A stretch of DNA of 64,000 bases from Neptunomonas phycophila (GCF_001922575.1 NZ_MRCI01000001.1:2294001-2358000), one strand, 5' to 3'. Shown: positions 45,355-54,990, numbered from the stretch's first letter. Notes: generated by a model from the sequence alone, not told the origin. Program-made: numbers and translations.

Positions 45355-46407
45355 ATGTCTTTTTCTAGTATTTATGAGCTACTGAACGAAAGCGGAGCTC
45401 AATTCAGAATCTTTGATATGGGACGCCGCATCAGCAAACTCTCTACCGACCAATTTAATAAACTAGAGCAGGGAAGCATCCCCTACCCGACGCCATATTT
45501 GCACCATGCTTGGCTGGCTTTGTTATTGTGGAACCCTAAAAACAAAGAGCAAAACGTGGTGTGGTTCCTAAAATTTCCTTTGGACGAGCAAGGTTATCTT
45601 GTCCAAGCAGTTCGTGATGATTTTTTAGGACGGCTGATGCAAAACATCACCCAAATGTTAAATGAAGAAACAATAGATGAAGAAAAAGATGCTCTAAAAG
45701 ACAACCCTTTTTCTTTCACTCCTGATCAAGAAAAAATGGCCATGTTCCATGCCATCGCCTCTACAACAATTGGGCGCGACCCGAGTGGCTTTTATCGTGA
45801 AGCGGGCGCTTATTTTTGTGGAGAGTTAGGCTGGAATAATTGGCAGGGATTAGGATATCAAGGTATCGCCGACGTTGTGGCGCGGATCGACACACAAAGC
45901 AGCCATGCACTTGCCCTTTCCATCGAGCATCTGCCAAACGAAGTACTCAGCGCATTAGGTGGCTGCCTAGAACATATCTTACCCGACCACACCTTAGCCA
46001 GTGCGCTACAACAACGTTTAAGTGACAGTTTAGATAAAGACAACCAAGAGCCCGTCGTAATCGCCGCTCTGCTGCGAGCGCTATCGCAAGCTTATGACGA
46101 AGCACTTAAGCAACAAGCCATTCTAACGACCCTGAATTCTCAATATGCCCATAGTGCCGAAGTATTAACAGCCATTGCCACCCGCTGTTTCTTGACGCTT
46201 CAGTACCCTGATATTTTAAAAGTGTATCTCGAAAAGTTAGCGGAGTCTGAAGCCGGTCAGGCGGGTTTTTCTCGCATATTGGCCGACCTGATGTTTATGC
46301 CAGCATTGCGGGCATTAATACTGAGAGAGTTTAGACAGCCGCAACGAAGTGAAGCACTAAGCGCAGCGATTGGTCATATGTTTGGCAACCAGTTTACAAC
46401 GCATTAA
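45355..46407 (+). CDS. DUF3549 family protein
   Basis: A 350-residue soluble protein of DUF3549, common in marine gammaproteobacteria. The N-terminus (SIYELLNESGAQFRIFDMGRRI, then FNKLEQGSIPYPTPYLHHAWLAL and NVVWFLKFPLDEQG) is the conserved part; the C-terminal 200 residues are helical and alanine/leucine-rich, resembling HEAT-type repeats. No function is known. A strong terminator follows. The start has an AGGTGAGG-type purine run upstream. Confidence 0.82.
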   Translation: MSFSSIYELLNESGAQFRIFDMGRRISKLSTDQFNKLEQGSIPYPTPYLHHAWLALLLWNPKNKEQNVVWFLKFPLDEQGYLVQAVRDDFLGRLMQNITQMLNEETIDEEKDALKDNPFSFTPDQEKMAMFHAIASTTIGRDPSGFYREAGAYFCGELGWNNWQGLGYQGIADVVARIDTQSSHALALSIEHLPNEVLSALGGCLEHILPDHTLASALQQRLSDSLDKDNQEPVVIAALLRALSQAYDEALKQQAILTTLNSQYAHSAEVLTAIATRCFLTLQYPDILKVYLEKLAESEAGQAGFSRILADLMFMPALRALILREFRQPQRSEALSAAIGHMFGNQFTTH

Positions 46408-46430
46408 CATCAACGATAAATACCACCCAT

Positions 46431-46466
46431 AAAAAAGGCGAAGCTTGTGACAGCTTCGCCTTTTTT
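46431..46466. terminator. Bidirectional terminator after the DUF3549 gene
   Basis: AAAAAAGGCGAAGCT (46431-46445) / AGCTTCGCCTTTTTT (46452-46466) around a six-base loop: 15 pairs with A/T tracts at both ends. It serves the convergent DUF3549 and replication-protein genes. Confidence 0.94.
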
Positions 46467-46480
46467 ACTATGAGATACAG

Positions 46481-47290
46481 TTAATTGACGCTCCCCACTT
46501 GATCAGGTAGCTCATCAATACCCAGCCGGGCAGCCTGCTCCATCGCCTGTTTCTTTAAACTGGCCCTAACTCGCGTACCCTCAGGTTTAGTTAAATAATA
46601 TAACAACGATGAGGCCTGCTCTTGAGTAATCGACTGGGATTCACTCCATTGCTTAATAAAAGCATACAAGGTCGCGTCGCGGTTATCGGTTACGCCTTTA
46701 GGTTGCGGTATATCAAACGATTCCCCAGCTCTAAAGCGACGACACACCAATTCATAATGATATCGAAACAAACCAAATGTGGTGCGCTCTTCTTCGCTTT
46801 TAAGAGCAAACCACCCCGTTTCTCTACCCGCATGATATACCACTGGGTGGCTCCACGGCTTACCTACCGGGTCATGTGAAAAGCGACAAGCTTCTATATA
46901 GGCAGCACGTACGGAAGGTATACCATCTCCAGCACCGACTTCTTCTAAGATTTTTAAAAACTCTGAAACAGTCGGCATCCAAGCTAAAGTTTCTTTACAG
47001 CGGTCAACGGCGCGAACAAGCTGGCTTTCATCATAAGAAGTCAAACTCAATGCCCACTCTCGTTTGGCTATACGAATTTCATCTTGAGTTTCAAAGCAGC
47101 TCTTAAATTTGTGACCATAAATAGCCATGAACCGAGCAAAGATCATATTAACCATTGCTTTGGTTTCTAAGCTAATAACCTCTGGAGTTGCCGATGCTTG
47201 TGACTCGCTACCAATCGGTGTCTTTGATGTCCATGATGGCTGCGGTAACCCGTTTTCGGTTTTCTTTAGAATCTCTGCGGGTGTTTTCAT
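46481..47290 (-). CDS. Lambda-P-like replication protein (putative helicase loader)
   Basis: A 269-residue soluble protein. Its middle (MVNMIFARFMAIYGHKFKSCF, then REWALSLTSYDESQLVRAVD and WMPTVSEFLKIL) matches the fold pattern of phage replication protein P, which brings DnaB helicase to the origin. I chose ATG 47290; a longer frame runs to 47440 but would overlap the upstream gene by 233 bases. The remaining overlap with the DnaT-like gene is 83 bases. No phage genes flank it. A chromosomal primosome role together with its neighbour is inferred. Confidence 0.68.
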   Translation of the reverse strand: MKTPAEILKKTENGLPQPSWTSKTPIGSESQASATPEVISLETKAMVNMIFARFMAIYGHKFKSCFETQDEIRIAKREWALSLTSYDESQLVRAVDRCKETLAWMPTVSEFLKILEEVGAGDGIPSVRAAYIEACRFSHDPVGKPWSHPVVYHAGRETGWFALKSEEERTTFGLFRYHYELVCRRFRAGESFDIPQPKGVTDNRDATLYAFIKQWSESQSITQEQASSLLYYLTKPEGTRVRASLKKQAMEQAARLGIDELPDQVGSVN

Positions 47291-48212
47291 TCGATTGACC
47301 TGAGAAAGATTGCTCTTTACGTTGTTCGCGTGACTCGCGGGTTTGCTTTTGAACCCACTCACGTTTGACCCACGCGAGGAATTTTTGATCCCAATTACTT
47401 TCTTTACGCTCTTTGTCGATATAGTAAAGGATAAACTCATCTATACAGGTATCAACTACCTCGCGCGGTATTTGATGTCGCGGGAGCATAGAATAAAACA
47501 ACTCAGAAGGAGTCCACCCTAAGTACATAGGGTGAAGTTTTTGGTTTCGCTCTTCATGCTGCTCAAATAACTGTTGTAAACGGTCTTGCTGTGAATCATC
47601 TTTTTGACGTTTCCAGCCAATACTGCCGCCAAATACCGGAGCGGGCCCACGTTCACGGATATTAGCATTAGTACGCGACGGTAAAGGACGGCGAGGCATC
47701 GGTGGTGGTTGATCATACACAGGAAGCTCCGCCACACTCGGCACTGCAGCCGTAATTTTTGTATCTTTTAGGCGCTCCACAGAATCTAATTGACGAACAC
47801 TAGCAACCGCTTCCATTCGGGCAGCCTTAGACTCAGCACTTTCAAAACGGGCTGATACGCCAGACTCGTCATGAGTCGTACCTACAGGTGTCTCCACCAC
47901 GTTGTTTATCGCATCGGCTATTCGCACTCGTCCATCGCTGGCAATGGCGATACTGATAGCCGTATTACGAACAATAACGGCCACTAACTCATTAACTCGA
48001 TCGACATCCCAGAACTCTGTCATTTTCAGCCACTGCGTGTGCGACAAAGTTACTTCCCTTATTCCCTGTCCCTGCTTGCCAGCAACGATTGCCGCTGCAG
48101 GGCATGCCAGCATGTCTTCACACAAACCAAACAAAAGCGCAGCTTCAACACCTAACTTTCGCGCGAGTGAGGGATAAACAAGTAAGGGTTTTTCAGGCAT
48201 TGTTACCGACAT
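47208..48212 (-). CDS. DnaT-like primosomal protein
   Basis: A 334-residue protein. The N-terminal 100 residues are a conserved domain (YPSLARKLGVEAALLFGLCED, LSHTQWLKMTEFWDVDRVNEL). A low-complexity linker with Pro and Arg follows. The C-terminal part (residues 236-285) matches the DnaT DNA-binding domain (MYLGWTPSELFYSMLPRHQIP and NWDQKFLAWVKREW). E. coli DnaT (179 residues) acts in replication restart with PriA/PriB/DnaC. The tail is highly charged. It is encoded directly ahead of a lambda-P-like gene, an arrangement parallel to dnaT-dnaC in E. coli. Confidence 0.75.
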   Translation of the reverse strand: MSVTMPEKPLLVYPSLARKLGVEAALLFGLCEDMLACPAAAIVAGKQGQGIREVTLSHTQWLKMTEFWDVDRVNELVAVIVRNTAISIAIASDGRVRIADAINNVVETPVGTTHDESGVSARFESAESKAARMEAVASVRQLDSVERLKDTKITAAVPSVAELPVYDQPPPMPRRPLPSRTNANIRERGPAPVFGGSIGWKRQKDDSQQDRLQQLFEQHEERNQKLHPMYLGWTPSELFYSMLPRHQIPREVVDTCIDEFILYYIDKERKESNWDQKFLAWVKREWVQKQTRESREQRKEQSFSGQSNENTRRDSKENRKRVTAAIMDIKDTDW

Positions 48213-48279
48213 TTATGTACCACATAACGATAATACTCCCCCAGCGTTTCAAAAACGAAAGGGAGCATTTAATTTAACA

Positions 48280-48687
48280 CTATTCATTTTCAGCAAAGGC
48301 TTCAAAGGCTCTTAACACATCACTACGACTGATTTGCCCCACCAATTTACCGTCTTTAACCACAGGTAAACGCCGACGGCCTTTATCAATAAATAAACGA
48401 GCGACATCAACGATATCCGCATCATAATTGATGGTTTCAACAGTTTTAGTCATACAATCAGCAACAGAGCCGCCGCATTCTTCTTCATGGTAGGTATGGG
48501 TGAGGATGGCCCGCAAGCAATCTACTTCTGACAAAAGGCCGACTAGCTCACCTTTTTTATTGACCACAGGAGCACCGGATATTTTATATCGCAATAAAGC
48601 ACTAATGGCTTCGAACAACTCCGTTTCAGGTTTAAAGGTCACTAAACCGGTGGCCATGTAATCTTGGACACTGACTGATTTTAACAT
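48280..48687 (-). CDS. CBS-domain protein
   Basis: A 135-residue protein with two CBS motifs and nothing else: SVSVQDYMATGLVTFKPETELFEAI then NKKGELVGLLSEVDCLRA for the first, ADCMTKTVETINYDADIVDVAR and GRRRLPVVKDGKLVGQISR for the second. It resembles the free-standing CBS proteins of Pseudomonas linked to nucleotide sensing. ATG 48687 has AGGAG seven bases upstream; an upstream ATG at 48708 has no ribosome site. It is not joined to the DUF1538 unit. Partner unknown. Confidence 0.88.
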   Translation of the reverse strand: MLKSVSVQDYMATGLVTFKPETELFEAISALLRYKISGAPVVNKKGELVGLLSEVDCLRAILTHTYHEEECGGSVADCMTKTVETINYDADIVDVARLFIDKGRRRLPVVKDGKLVGQISRSDVLRAFEAFAENE

Positions 48688-48819
48688 GATACCGCTCCTG
48701 CTTGTCATGGAGGCAACGTGAAAGTTTGTCTCCTTTCCTTATTAGTTTAGTTCAGCTTTGTCGACTGTCGCGCTAAATTGTTCACTTAGCGCGAGCCTAA
48801 ATCCTCTTTTGCGCGCACT

Positions 48820-49674
48820 CTAGTTAAAGACAACCGTTTTGTTGCCATGCACTAGCACGCGATCTTCTAAGTGCCAACGCAAACCACGTGAAAGAACCGT
48901 TTTCTCCACATCACGCCCTAAACGTACCATTTCTTCTGGCAAGTCTCGATGGCTAATACGCGTTACGTCTTGATCAATAATAGGGCCTGCGTCTAAATCT
49001 TGCGTAACATAATGACAAGTGGCACCAATCAATTTGACACCGCGTTCATGCGCTTGATGGTATGGCTTAGCCCCTGCAAACGAAGGCAAAAAGCTATGAT
49101 GAATATTAATAATTCGGAAAGGATAAATATCACATAGCGCAGGCGGTAAAATTTGCATATATCGTGCGAGCACAATGGCATCCGCCTCATACTCCTCGAT
49201 CAGAGACTGCACCTTATCAAAATGCGGTTGCTTATTGTCTTTATCCACAGGCACGTGGTGGTACGGAATATCATGCCATTCCACCATGCTGCGCAGATCA
49301 TCATGATTAGAGATAACACAAGGAATCTCACAAAATAACTCTTTTGATGAATAGCGATACAACAAATCAGCCAAACAATGAGACTCTTTACTCGCCATCA
49401 AGATAACGCGTTTAGGCTTAGACGAATCAGCCATGTTCCATGTCATATTGAACGATTGAGCGATAGGCGTAAAAGCCTCTCTTAACTCATCCAACGAAAA
49501 AGGCAGAGTTACTGCTCCAATCTCCACGCGCATGAAAAACCAGCCAGTTGTAGGATCTGAGTGCTGATTGGCATCGGATATAGAGCCACCATGGCTAGAA
49601 ATAAAGTTACTTACCATTGCCACAATGCCAACGCGATCGGGGCAGGCTAAAACAAGTCGGTAACGACGCTCCAT
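48820..49674 (-). CDS. purU: Formyltetrahydrofolate deformylase
   Basis: A 284-residue enzyme hydrolysing 10-formyl-THF to THF plus formate, balancing one-carbon pools. The N-terminal ACT domain (LACPDRVGIVAMVSNFISSHGG) senses methionine or glycine in E. coli. The formyltransferase-type catalytic residues are in INIHHSFLPSFAGAKPYHQA (Asn, His) and DLDAGPIIDQD (Asp). Length is normal for PurU. It is encoded alone on the minus strand. Confidence 0.95.
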   Translation of the reverse strand: MERRYRLVLACPDRVGIVAMVSNFISSHGGSISDANQHSDPTTGWFFMRVEIGAVTLPFSLDELREAFTPIAQSFNMTWNMADSSKPKRVILMASKESHCLADLLYRYSSKELFCEIPCVISNHDDLRSMVEWHDIPYHHVPVDKDNKQPHFDKVQSLIEEYEADAIVLARYMQILPPALCDIYPFRIINIHHSFLPSFAGAKPYHQAHERGVKLIGATCHYVTQDLDAGPIIDQDVTRISHRDLPEEMVRLGRDVEKTVLSRGLRWHLEDRVLVHGNKTVVFN

Positions 49675-49788
49675 GATGTACTAATTTCCTAAGATCAAAT
49701 AAGGGTTAAACAAACATACGAACAATGTGAGCCATCATATCAGTTCGCCTTAGGTTGGGCATCCATTGATAAAGGCAGGAAGGTGTTT

Positions 49789-50463
49789 ATGATACAAAAT
49801 TGCGCAACATTGCTCACAGGCCACAGCATGAAACCAACAACACCGTCGCTGTTTGATCAGCAAAATACAATAGCAGAGCCTCAGCACATACAACACAAAC
49901 AGGCTGACCTTTTACTCTACCCGCACTTCCTTGCCCCAGCACAGGCTGATCACTATTTAAACCAACTGTTACACGATACCCCTTGGCAGCAAGATGAAAT
50001 CCGTGTTTTTGGCAAAACGCACAAAATCCCCCGCCTCCAACACTTTCAGGGTGACGCTGGTATCCGGTATCAGTATTCAGATCTTATTCTCAACTCCCAA
50101 CCTTGGCACCCACAGGTTAATGCTATAAAAGCACTTATTTATGAGCTAACCAATTATCGATTTAACTCTGTTTTGCTCAACCAATACCGTCATGGTAATG
50201 ACAAAATGGGTTGGCATAGTGACGATGAACCCGAGCTAGGGCCCAACCCGGTCATTGCTTCTGTTACATTAGGAACTGCACGTAAGTTTGTGCTAAAACA
50301 TAAATACGATACTGACATAGCAAAGGTAGAACTCGTATTGCCTCATGGCTCTTTATTGATCATGCAAGGAACCACACAGCACTTTTGGCAACACGCTGTT
50401 CCCGCTAGCCGACGTATATTTACACCTCGAATCAATTTAACATTTCGTAGTGTTATCAATTAG
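49789..50463 (+). CDS. AlkB-like 2-oxoglutarate/Fe(II) dioxygenase (DNA or RNA demethylase type)
   Basis: A 224-residue dioxygenase. The metal-binding H-x-D pair is in GWHSDDEPEL, the third ligand His in FWQHAVPASRR, and the 2-oxoglutarate-binding arginine in RINLTFR. The region NSVLLNQYRHGNDKMGWH is the pattern of the ABH2/ABH3-like AlkB group, which reverses N1-methyladenine and N3-methylcytosine damage. ATG 49789 follows AGGAAGG by five bases; a GTG at 49783 is part of that site. It is divergent from purU. Confidence 0.88.
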   Translation: MIQNCATLLTGHSMKPTTPSLFDQQNTIAEPQHIQHKQADLLLYPHFLAPAQADHYLNQLLHDTPWQQDEIRVFGKTHKIPRLQHFQGDAGIRYQYSDLILNSQPWHPQVNAIKALIYELTNYRFNSVLLNQYRHGNDKMGWHSDDEPELGPNPVIASVTLGTARKFVLKHKYDTDIAKVELVLPHGSLLIMQGTTQHFWQHAVPASRRIFTPRINLTFRSVIN

Positions 50464-50483
50464 CAGTAAAACCGAGGAAGAAC

Positions 50484-51221
50484 ATGAACTCCACTATTGA
50501 TTTGCTCAAATCTCATCGCTCTATTCGTGTATTTAAAGACCAGCCTATCGCTCAAGAGACTATTAATGAGCTCGTAGAAGCAGGACAAGCGGCAGCCACT
50601 TCAAGCTTTATTCAAGCGTGCACAGTCATTCAGGTAAATGACCCAGAAAAACGCCAGCAATTAGCCACAATGGCAGGCGGACAAAGCTACGTTGAAACAG
50701 CACCGACCTTCCTCGTTTTTTGTGCTGATATGAAACGCCATCAACTGGCTTGCGAGATGAATGACGCACAAATGCAAAGTGGCTTCACAGAGCAATTCAT
50801 TACTGCAACCGTTGATTGCGGGCTCTTTGCCCAAAACGTGGCCATAGCAGCAGAGTCCCTCGATTTGGGCATCGTTTACATTGGCGGGCTACGAAATAAG
50901 ATTGCAGATGTTAGCAAGCTCCTTGATTTACCTGACTTGGTTTACCCTGTGTTCGGCATGTGCATCGGTGCTCCTGATCAGAATCCTGATGTTAAACCTC
51001 GTTTACCATTGTCTGTGGTACTCAAGCAGGATAGTTATGACGATACTAAAGATCGCGAACGTTTGGCCGATTACGATAGTCATGTAAAAACGTATTACCA
51101 AAGCCGCGGTAGCAACTTGAAAGAAACGGGCTGGACGGACCAAATATCGGGTATGCTTGTAAAAGAGGCTCGCCCTCACATGTTACCGTTCTTACAAGAG
51201 CGTGGTTTTATAAAGCGTTGA
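50484..51221 (+). CDS. NfsA-type oxygen-insensitive NADPH nitroreductase
   Basis: A 245-residue FMN-dependent nitroreductase, NfsA/FRP group. Signatures: HRSIRVFKDQPI at the N-terminus (FMN phosphate), AGQAAATSSFIQACTVIQV, DCGLFAQNVAIAAESLDLGI and the VYIGGLRN loop, and the late GMCIGAPDQNPDVKPRLPL. It transfers hydride to nitroaromatics and quinones. It starts 20 bases after the AlkB-like gene on the same strand, so a repair or detoxification unit is possible. No regulator is adjacent. Confidence 0.92.
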   Translation: MNSTIDLLKSHRSIRVFKDQPIAQETINELVEAGQAAATSSFIQACTVIQVNDPEKRQQLATMAGGQSYVETAPTFLVFCADMKRHQLACEMNDAQMQSGFTEQFITATVDCGLFAQNVAIAAESLDLGIVYIGGLRNKIADVSKLLDLPDLVYPVFGMCIGAPDQNPDVKPRLPLSVVLKQDSYDDTKDRERLADYDSHVKTYYQSRGSNLKETGWTDQISGMLVKEARPHMLPFLQERGFIKR

Positions 51222-51276
51222 TTTAACAATCATAACTAATACATGAGTTATTCATTTTATTAGTCATTTGCGAGAA

Positions 51277-53979
51277 ATGTACGCACTCATGGAAGCGGTA
51301 TCGGATCTATCAAGTGAAAAAAACAGTCTAGTCTCGGTTACGGGCCAACCGCCCGTAAGCAACGAGCAACCGGGCACCCAAGACCTCAATCGCTTACTGC
51401 AATTGCAGCGCGACCTTTTGAGCCGTATAGCGCTGCTCGAACCACTTGAAACCATTCTACATAGCTTATGCAGCGAAGTAGAAAAGCTGATACCCGAGTC
51501 ACATGTTTTTGTTATGAAAAGTCATGCAGACCAGTCCATGACTCTCCTCTGCGCGCCAACAATTAAACCTCAATACCATATCCATCTACGTAACCAACGT
51601 GTGGACCCTAATGCACCTCCTTGGGGACGTGCGGTTTTTGTAAAAGCGCCTGAATTTGAATCACATACTTCCTCGAACCGCCCCAAAAAGGCTGGCTACT
51701 CCCTTTTTGAACGTTTAAAAGCACAAAGTTGCTGGTCTTATCCTTTATACGAATCGGCGGACCAAGTATCAGGAAGCTTCACTATTTTGCGGACTCCGCT
51801 AGGCTTTCCCTCCCCACTAGAAGCACGAATCCATGAAAGCGCTGCGCATATAGCTAGCATTGCCTTATCTAAACATCAGCACACTCAATTTTTACAAGCC
51901 TCAGAAAGGCGTTTTTCCAACATTGTTTCATCCATACCGGGTGTCGTCATGCAAACGGAGTTTGATGAGGAACGTAGGCCTTATTTCTCATACGTCAGTG
52001 ATGGTATTAAGCCGTTGTTTGGAATTAGCGCACAGGATGCGATGAATCAATTCGATCTCGTTTGGGATCATCTTCACCATGATGCACAGTCCACACTGAG
52101 AGCTTATCGGCGAGCGACGCACGCAAAAAACAAGTTATGGACAGCTGAATGCCGCCTCACCGATGTACAGGGTAATCAAAAATGGATCTACATAGCCTCC
52201 ACACCGGAGTGGGGCGAAAATCGTTCACTGATTAAAATCAACAGCATCCTGCTAGATGTCACTCAGGAGAAAGAAACACAAGCCCAGTTAGAACTAGCCG
52301 GTATTGCTTTCGCTTCTACCAGTGAAGGCATAATGGTAACGGATAACAAAAATCGCATTGTAAATATAAACCGTGCTTATTGTGAGATGACCGGCTTTAA
52401 AGCGCACGAGCTATTGGGCCGTTCGCCCTCTGTTTTTAGTACTGGCGCGTGCGACCGGCGGAAATTTAATACCATTTTTGAGACCTTACTCAGTGACGGC
52501 TATTGGCAGGGCGAAGTTTGGGGGCGGCGCCGCACAGGCGAGCATTACCCTCAATGGCTGAACATCACAGTGGTTTACAATGAACACGGCGTCATTACCC
52601 ACTTTGTGAGCGTGGCTGCCGACCTTTCAAATGTAAAAGAGTCTGAAGCCCGCCTGCGTTATATGTCTCAGCACGATACATTGACGGACTTGCCCAACAG
52701 AGACCTGTTCAAAAAGCTACTTGATCACGCGATTAATGAAGCCGGTAATTCTCAGCGTATTGCAGTCTTGATGATCGATTTAGATCGCTTTAAATACATC
52801 AACGATACCTTTGGACATCAAGAAGGTGACCAGCTTTTAATTCAGGTATCCCGACGCGTACGCAAAGCGCTAGGCGATAAAGGGTTACTAGCACGGGTGG
52901 GTGGAGATGAATTCACCATTATGATCAGCCCCTGTAGCCATCAAGGCGAAGCAGAAAGAATCGCTTCAACGGTTATCTCTACGCTCGAACAACCCTTCCG
53001 GCTCAAAGACCATCAGATCTATGCCAACGCCAGTATAGGTATGGCGCTGTATCCCGATCATGGCTTTGATAGCACTACACTAATAAAAAATGCTGATACC
53101 GCTGTTCACAAAGCCAAAGAAAGCGGGCGTAACAAATACGCGTGCTACCGCAAAGAGCACTCGCAATTTTTCGAACAGTGGATGCGTTTAGAACCCGATC
53201 TACGCCAAGCATTATCTCAAGATCAGTTCCGTGTGTTTTATCAACCTCAAATTGATGCAATGACAGGCCAGCTCTCGGGTGTTGAAGCCTTATTAAGGTG
53301 GGAGCATCCAACCCAAGGGCTTATGTCCCCAGGCGAGTTCTTACCCATCATCGAAGAACTTGGTCTAATGGTAAAGGTCGGTAGTTGGGTGATCGAACAA
53401 GCCTGCGCACAAGCCGCCAAATGGCGAAAAGCCGGCTTTCCGTATTTTAAAGTGGCCGTTAATATTGCCGGACAACAAATACTCACCAAAGGCTTGGTAG
53501 ATTGGGTGAGCCAAATGCTGACAAAATACGACATTAGCCCCGCTCAATTAGAGCTAGAGATTGTAGAAAACATTGTGGTCAAACACGCTGATGAAGTAAC
53601 GCCGGTTCTAAATGCACTTAAAGATATGGGGATTAGCTTAGCCCTTGATGACTTTGGTACAGGCTATTCATCGCTCAGTTATTTGAAGATGCTACCCATT
53701 CAAAAGGTTAAGATAGACCAGTCTTTAGTCAGAGATATCCCTACGGATTCAAACGATGAAGCTATAGCGCGTGCCGTAATTGCATTAGGACACAGCCTTA
53801 ATTTATGTGTATGCGCAGAAGGCGTGGAATCAAAAGAGCATCAGATTTTTCTAAGACGTGAAGGTTGCGACCAACTGCAAGGCTACCTTATCAGCCGCCC
53901 TGTGCCTGCTGAAGCTCTTAATTCCTGGATGCTTCAACAAGCTCACTTGCTTAACAACAATGTTGGATCGTCACCTTAA
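51277..53979 (+). CDS. GAF-PAS-GGDEF-EAL cyclic-di-GMP enzyme
   Basis: A 900-residue cytosolic signalling protein. Order: N-terminal coil, a GAF domain (about residues 45-210), two PAS domains (about 215-330 and 335-450, the second with GIMVTDNKNRIVNINRAYCEM), GGDEF (about 465-630) and EAL (about 640-885). The cyclase site is intact (ARVGGDEFTIM), but no RxxD inhibitory site is seen before it. The phosphodiesterase is intact (SGVEALLRW, ALDDFGTGYSS, VCAEGVES). Both activities are possible; EAL activity is the more likely. Start is uncertain among TTG 51268, ATG 51277 and ATG 51289. Confidence 0.92.
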   Translation: MYALMEAVSDLSSEKNSLVSVTGQPPVSNEQPGTQDLNRLLQLQRDLLSRIALLEPLETILHSLCSEVEKLIPESHVFVMKSHADQSMTLLCAPTIKPQYHIHLRNQRVDPNAPPWGRAVFVKAPEFESHTSSNRPKKAGYSLFERLKAQSCWSYPLYESADQVSGSFTILRTPLGFPSPLEARIHESAAHIASIALSKHQHTQFLQASERRFSNIVSSIPGVVMQTEFDEERRPYFSYVSDGIKPLFGISAQDAMNQFDLVWDHLHHDAQSTLRAYRRATHAKNKLWTAECRLTDVQGNQKWIYIASTPEWGENRSLIKINSILLDVTQEKETQAQLELAGIAFASTSEGIMVTDNKNRIVNINRAYCEMTGFKAHELLGRSPSVFSTGACDRRKFNTIFETLLSDGYWQGEVWGRRRTGEHYPQWLNITVVYNEHGVITHFVSVAADLSNVKESEARLRYMSQHDTLTDLPNRDLFKKLLDHAINEAGNSQRIAVLMIDLDRFKYINDTFGHQEGDQLLIQVSRRVRKALGDKGLLARVGGDEFTIMISPCSHQGEAERIASTVISTLEQPFRLKDHQIYANASIGMALYPDHGFDSTTLIKNADTAVHKAKESGRNKYACYRKEHSQFFEQWMRLEPDLRQALSQDQFRVFYQPQIDAMTGQLSGVEALLRWEHPTQGLMSPGEFLPIIEELGLMVKVGSWVIEQACAQAAKWRKAGFPYFKVAVNIAGQQILTKGLVDWVSQMLTKYDISPAQLELEIVENIVVKHADEVTPVLNALKDMGISLALDDFGTGYSSLSYLKMLPIQKVKIDQSLVRDIPTDSNDEAIARAVIALGHSLNLCVCAEGVESKEHQIFLRREGCDQLQGYLISRPVPAEALNSWMLQQAHLLNNNVGSSP

Positions 53980-53980
53980 A

Positions 53981-54433
53981 TCAACTAGCAAGGCTGGCTT
54001 CTAAGGAGGCTACCCAATCAGCGACAGCCTCTTCTGGGTCGGGCGTTTCTATTGCATCAATAACTAACATAGGCAAGACAGGCTTAGCGCCTAAAGAATG
54101 TAACAAATTCTTAAATAAGTACCCTGCCCCTGCAAACTCCTCATACGAGCTATCACCTAAGGCAATTAACCCGTACTTTATATGATCTAACCTTGGCTTT
54201 TGATCAAAGACATCTTCATACAAAGGTAGCAAATTATCAGGAATATCTCCTTCGCCAATTGTGGCAGTGCATACCACTACAATATCTGCATCACTCAGAA
54301 TTAGATCATCAGCTTCAGGACTATCATTAACCGTTGCGCTGTGGCCACTTTTAACTAATAGATCGGCGGCATCTTCTGCTGCTTGCTGTGCATTACCGTA
54401 TGTTGAACCTACTAAAAATAAAACTGATGCCAT
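53981..54433 (-). CDS. MioC-like flavodoxin
   Basis: A 150-residue FMN-binding flavodoxin. The phosphate loop is GSTYGNAQQAA (residues 9-19), then CTATIGEGDIPDN and LIALGDSSYEEFAGAG, which contact the flavin. It lacks the long loop insertion of long-chain flavodoxins. MioC-type proteins serve as electron donors, for example to biotin synthase. It lies convergent with the GGDEF-EAL gene, two bases apart. Confidence 0.9.
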   Translation of the reverse strand: MASVLFLVGSTYGNAQQAAEDAADLLVKSGHSATVNDSPEADDLILSDADIVVVCTATIGEGDIPDNLLPLYEDVFDQKPRLDHIKYGLIALGDSSYEEFAGAGYLFKNLLHSLGAKPVLPMLVIDAIETPDPEEAVADWVASLEASLAS

Positions 54434-54596
54434 AACGAACCTTATACCAAACTCTCAATGTGAAACGCATACTATAGCGAAAACTTTTAGATATAAACGA
54501 TTGAATCAATTAACGCCCTGAAAATCCTATTTTTTGCTGACGAATCAACGCTCAAGGTCTACACTAACACTAGACATGTTTAAAAGGAGTTTTCAG

Positions 54597-54920
54597 ATGG
54601 GTAAAGAAAGCCTTTCCAAGCTTTTGAATACGTGGGAGACCAACGCATCAAAAGCCAATGACCTAACAGAGACATCAATCTCGCTGTTTAAATCCGATCT
54701 CATCCGCATTACCGCTCTCTCGCAAATTTATAAACTCCCCGAGCACGAAGTCATCGCCTCCCTCCTTCATGAAGCACTGAACGAATTAGAAGCAACTATG
54801 CCCTACATCGAAGGTGACAAAGTTATTCGAGTAGAAGACGGTGAAGAAATTTACGAAGATGTTGGCCCTATGCCAAAGTATTTAGCCGCACAAAAAAATA
54901 TACTCAATAAAGCGGGATAA
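54597..54920 (+). CDS. Conserved hypothetical protein ('type 1 pili tip component' label)
   Basis: A 107-residue soluble protein. The second half has the conserved pattern LLHEALNELEATMPYIEGDKVI followed by EEIYEDVGPMPKYLA. I recognise this from small gammaproteobacterial proteins that databases label 'type 1 pili tip component', although no signal peptide or pilin feature supports that label. The middle helix (SDLIRITALSQIYKLPEHEV) resembles ribbon-helix-helix regulators. ATG 54597 has AAGGAG seven bases upstream, which excludes a longer frame beginning at 54534. A seven-pair inverted repeat (54935-54960) follows the stop. Confidence 0.75.
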   Translation: MGKESLSKLLNTWETNASKANDLTETSISLFKSDLIRITALSQIYKLPEHEVIASLLHEALNELEATMPYIEGDKVIRVEDGEEIYEDVGPMPKYLAAQKNILNKAG

Positions 54921-54990
54921 ACAATCAAAGGCTACCGAGGTTTTTTAGCGATTACCTCGGCCTGACCTAACACCAAACCAACGCACACCA

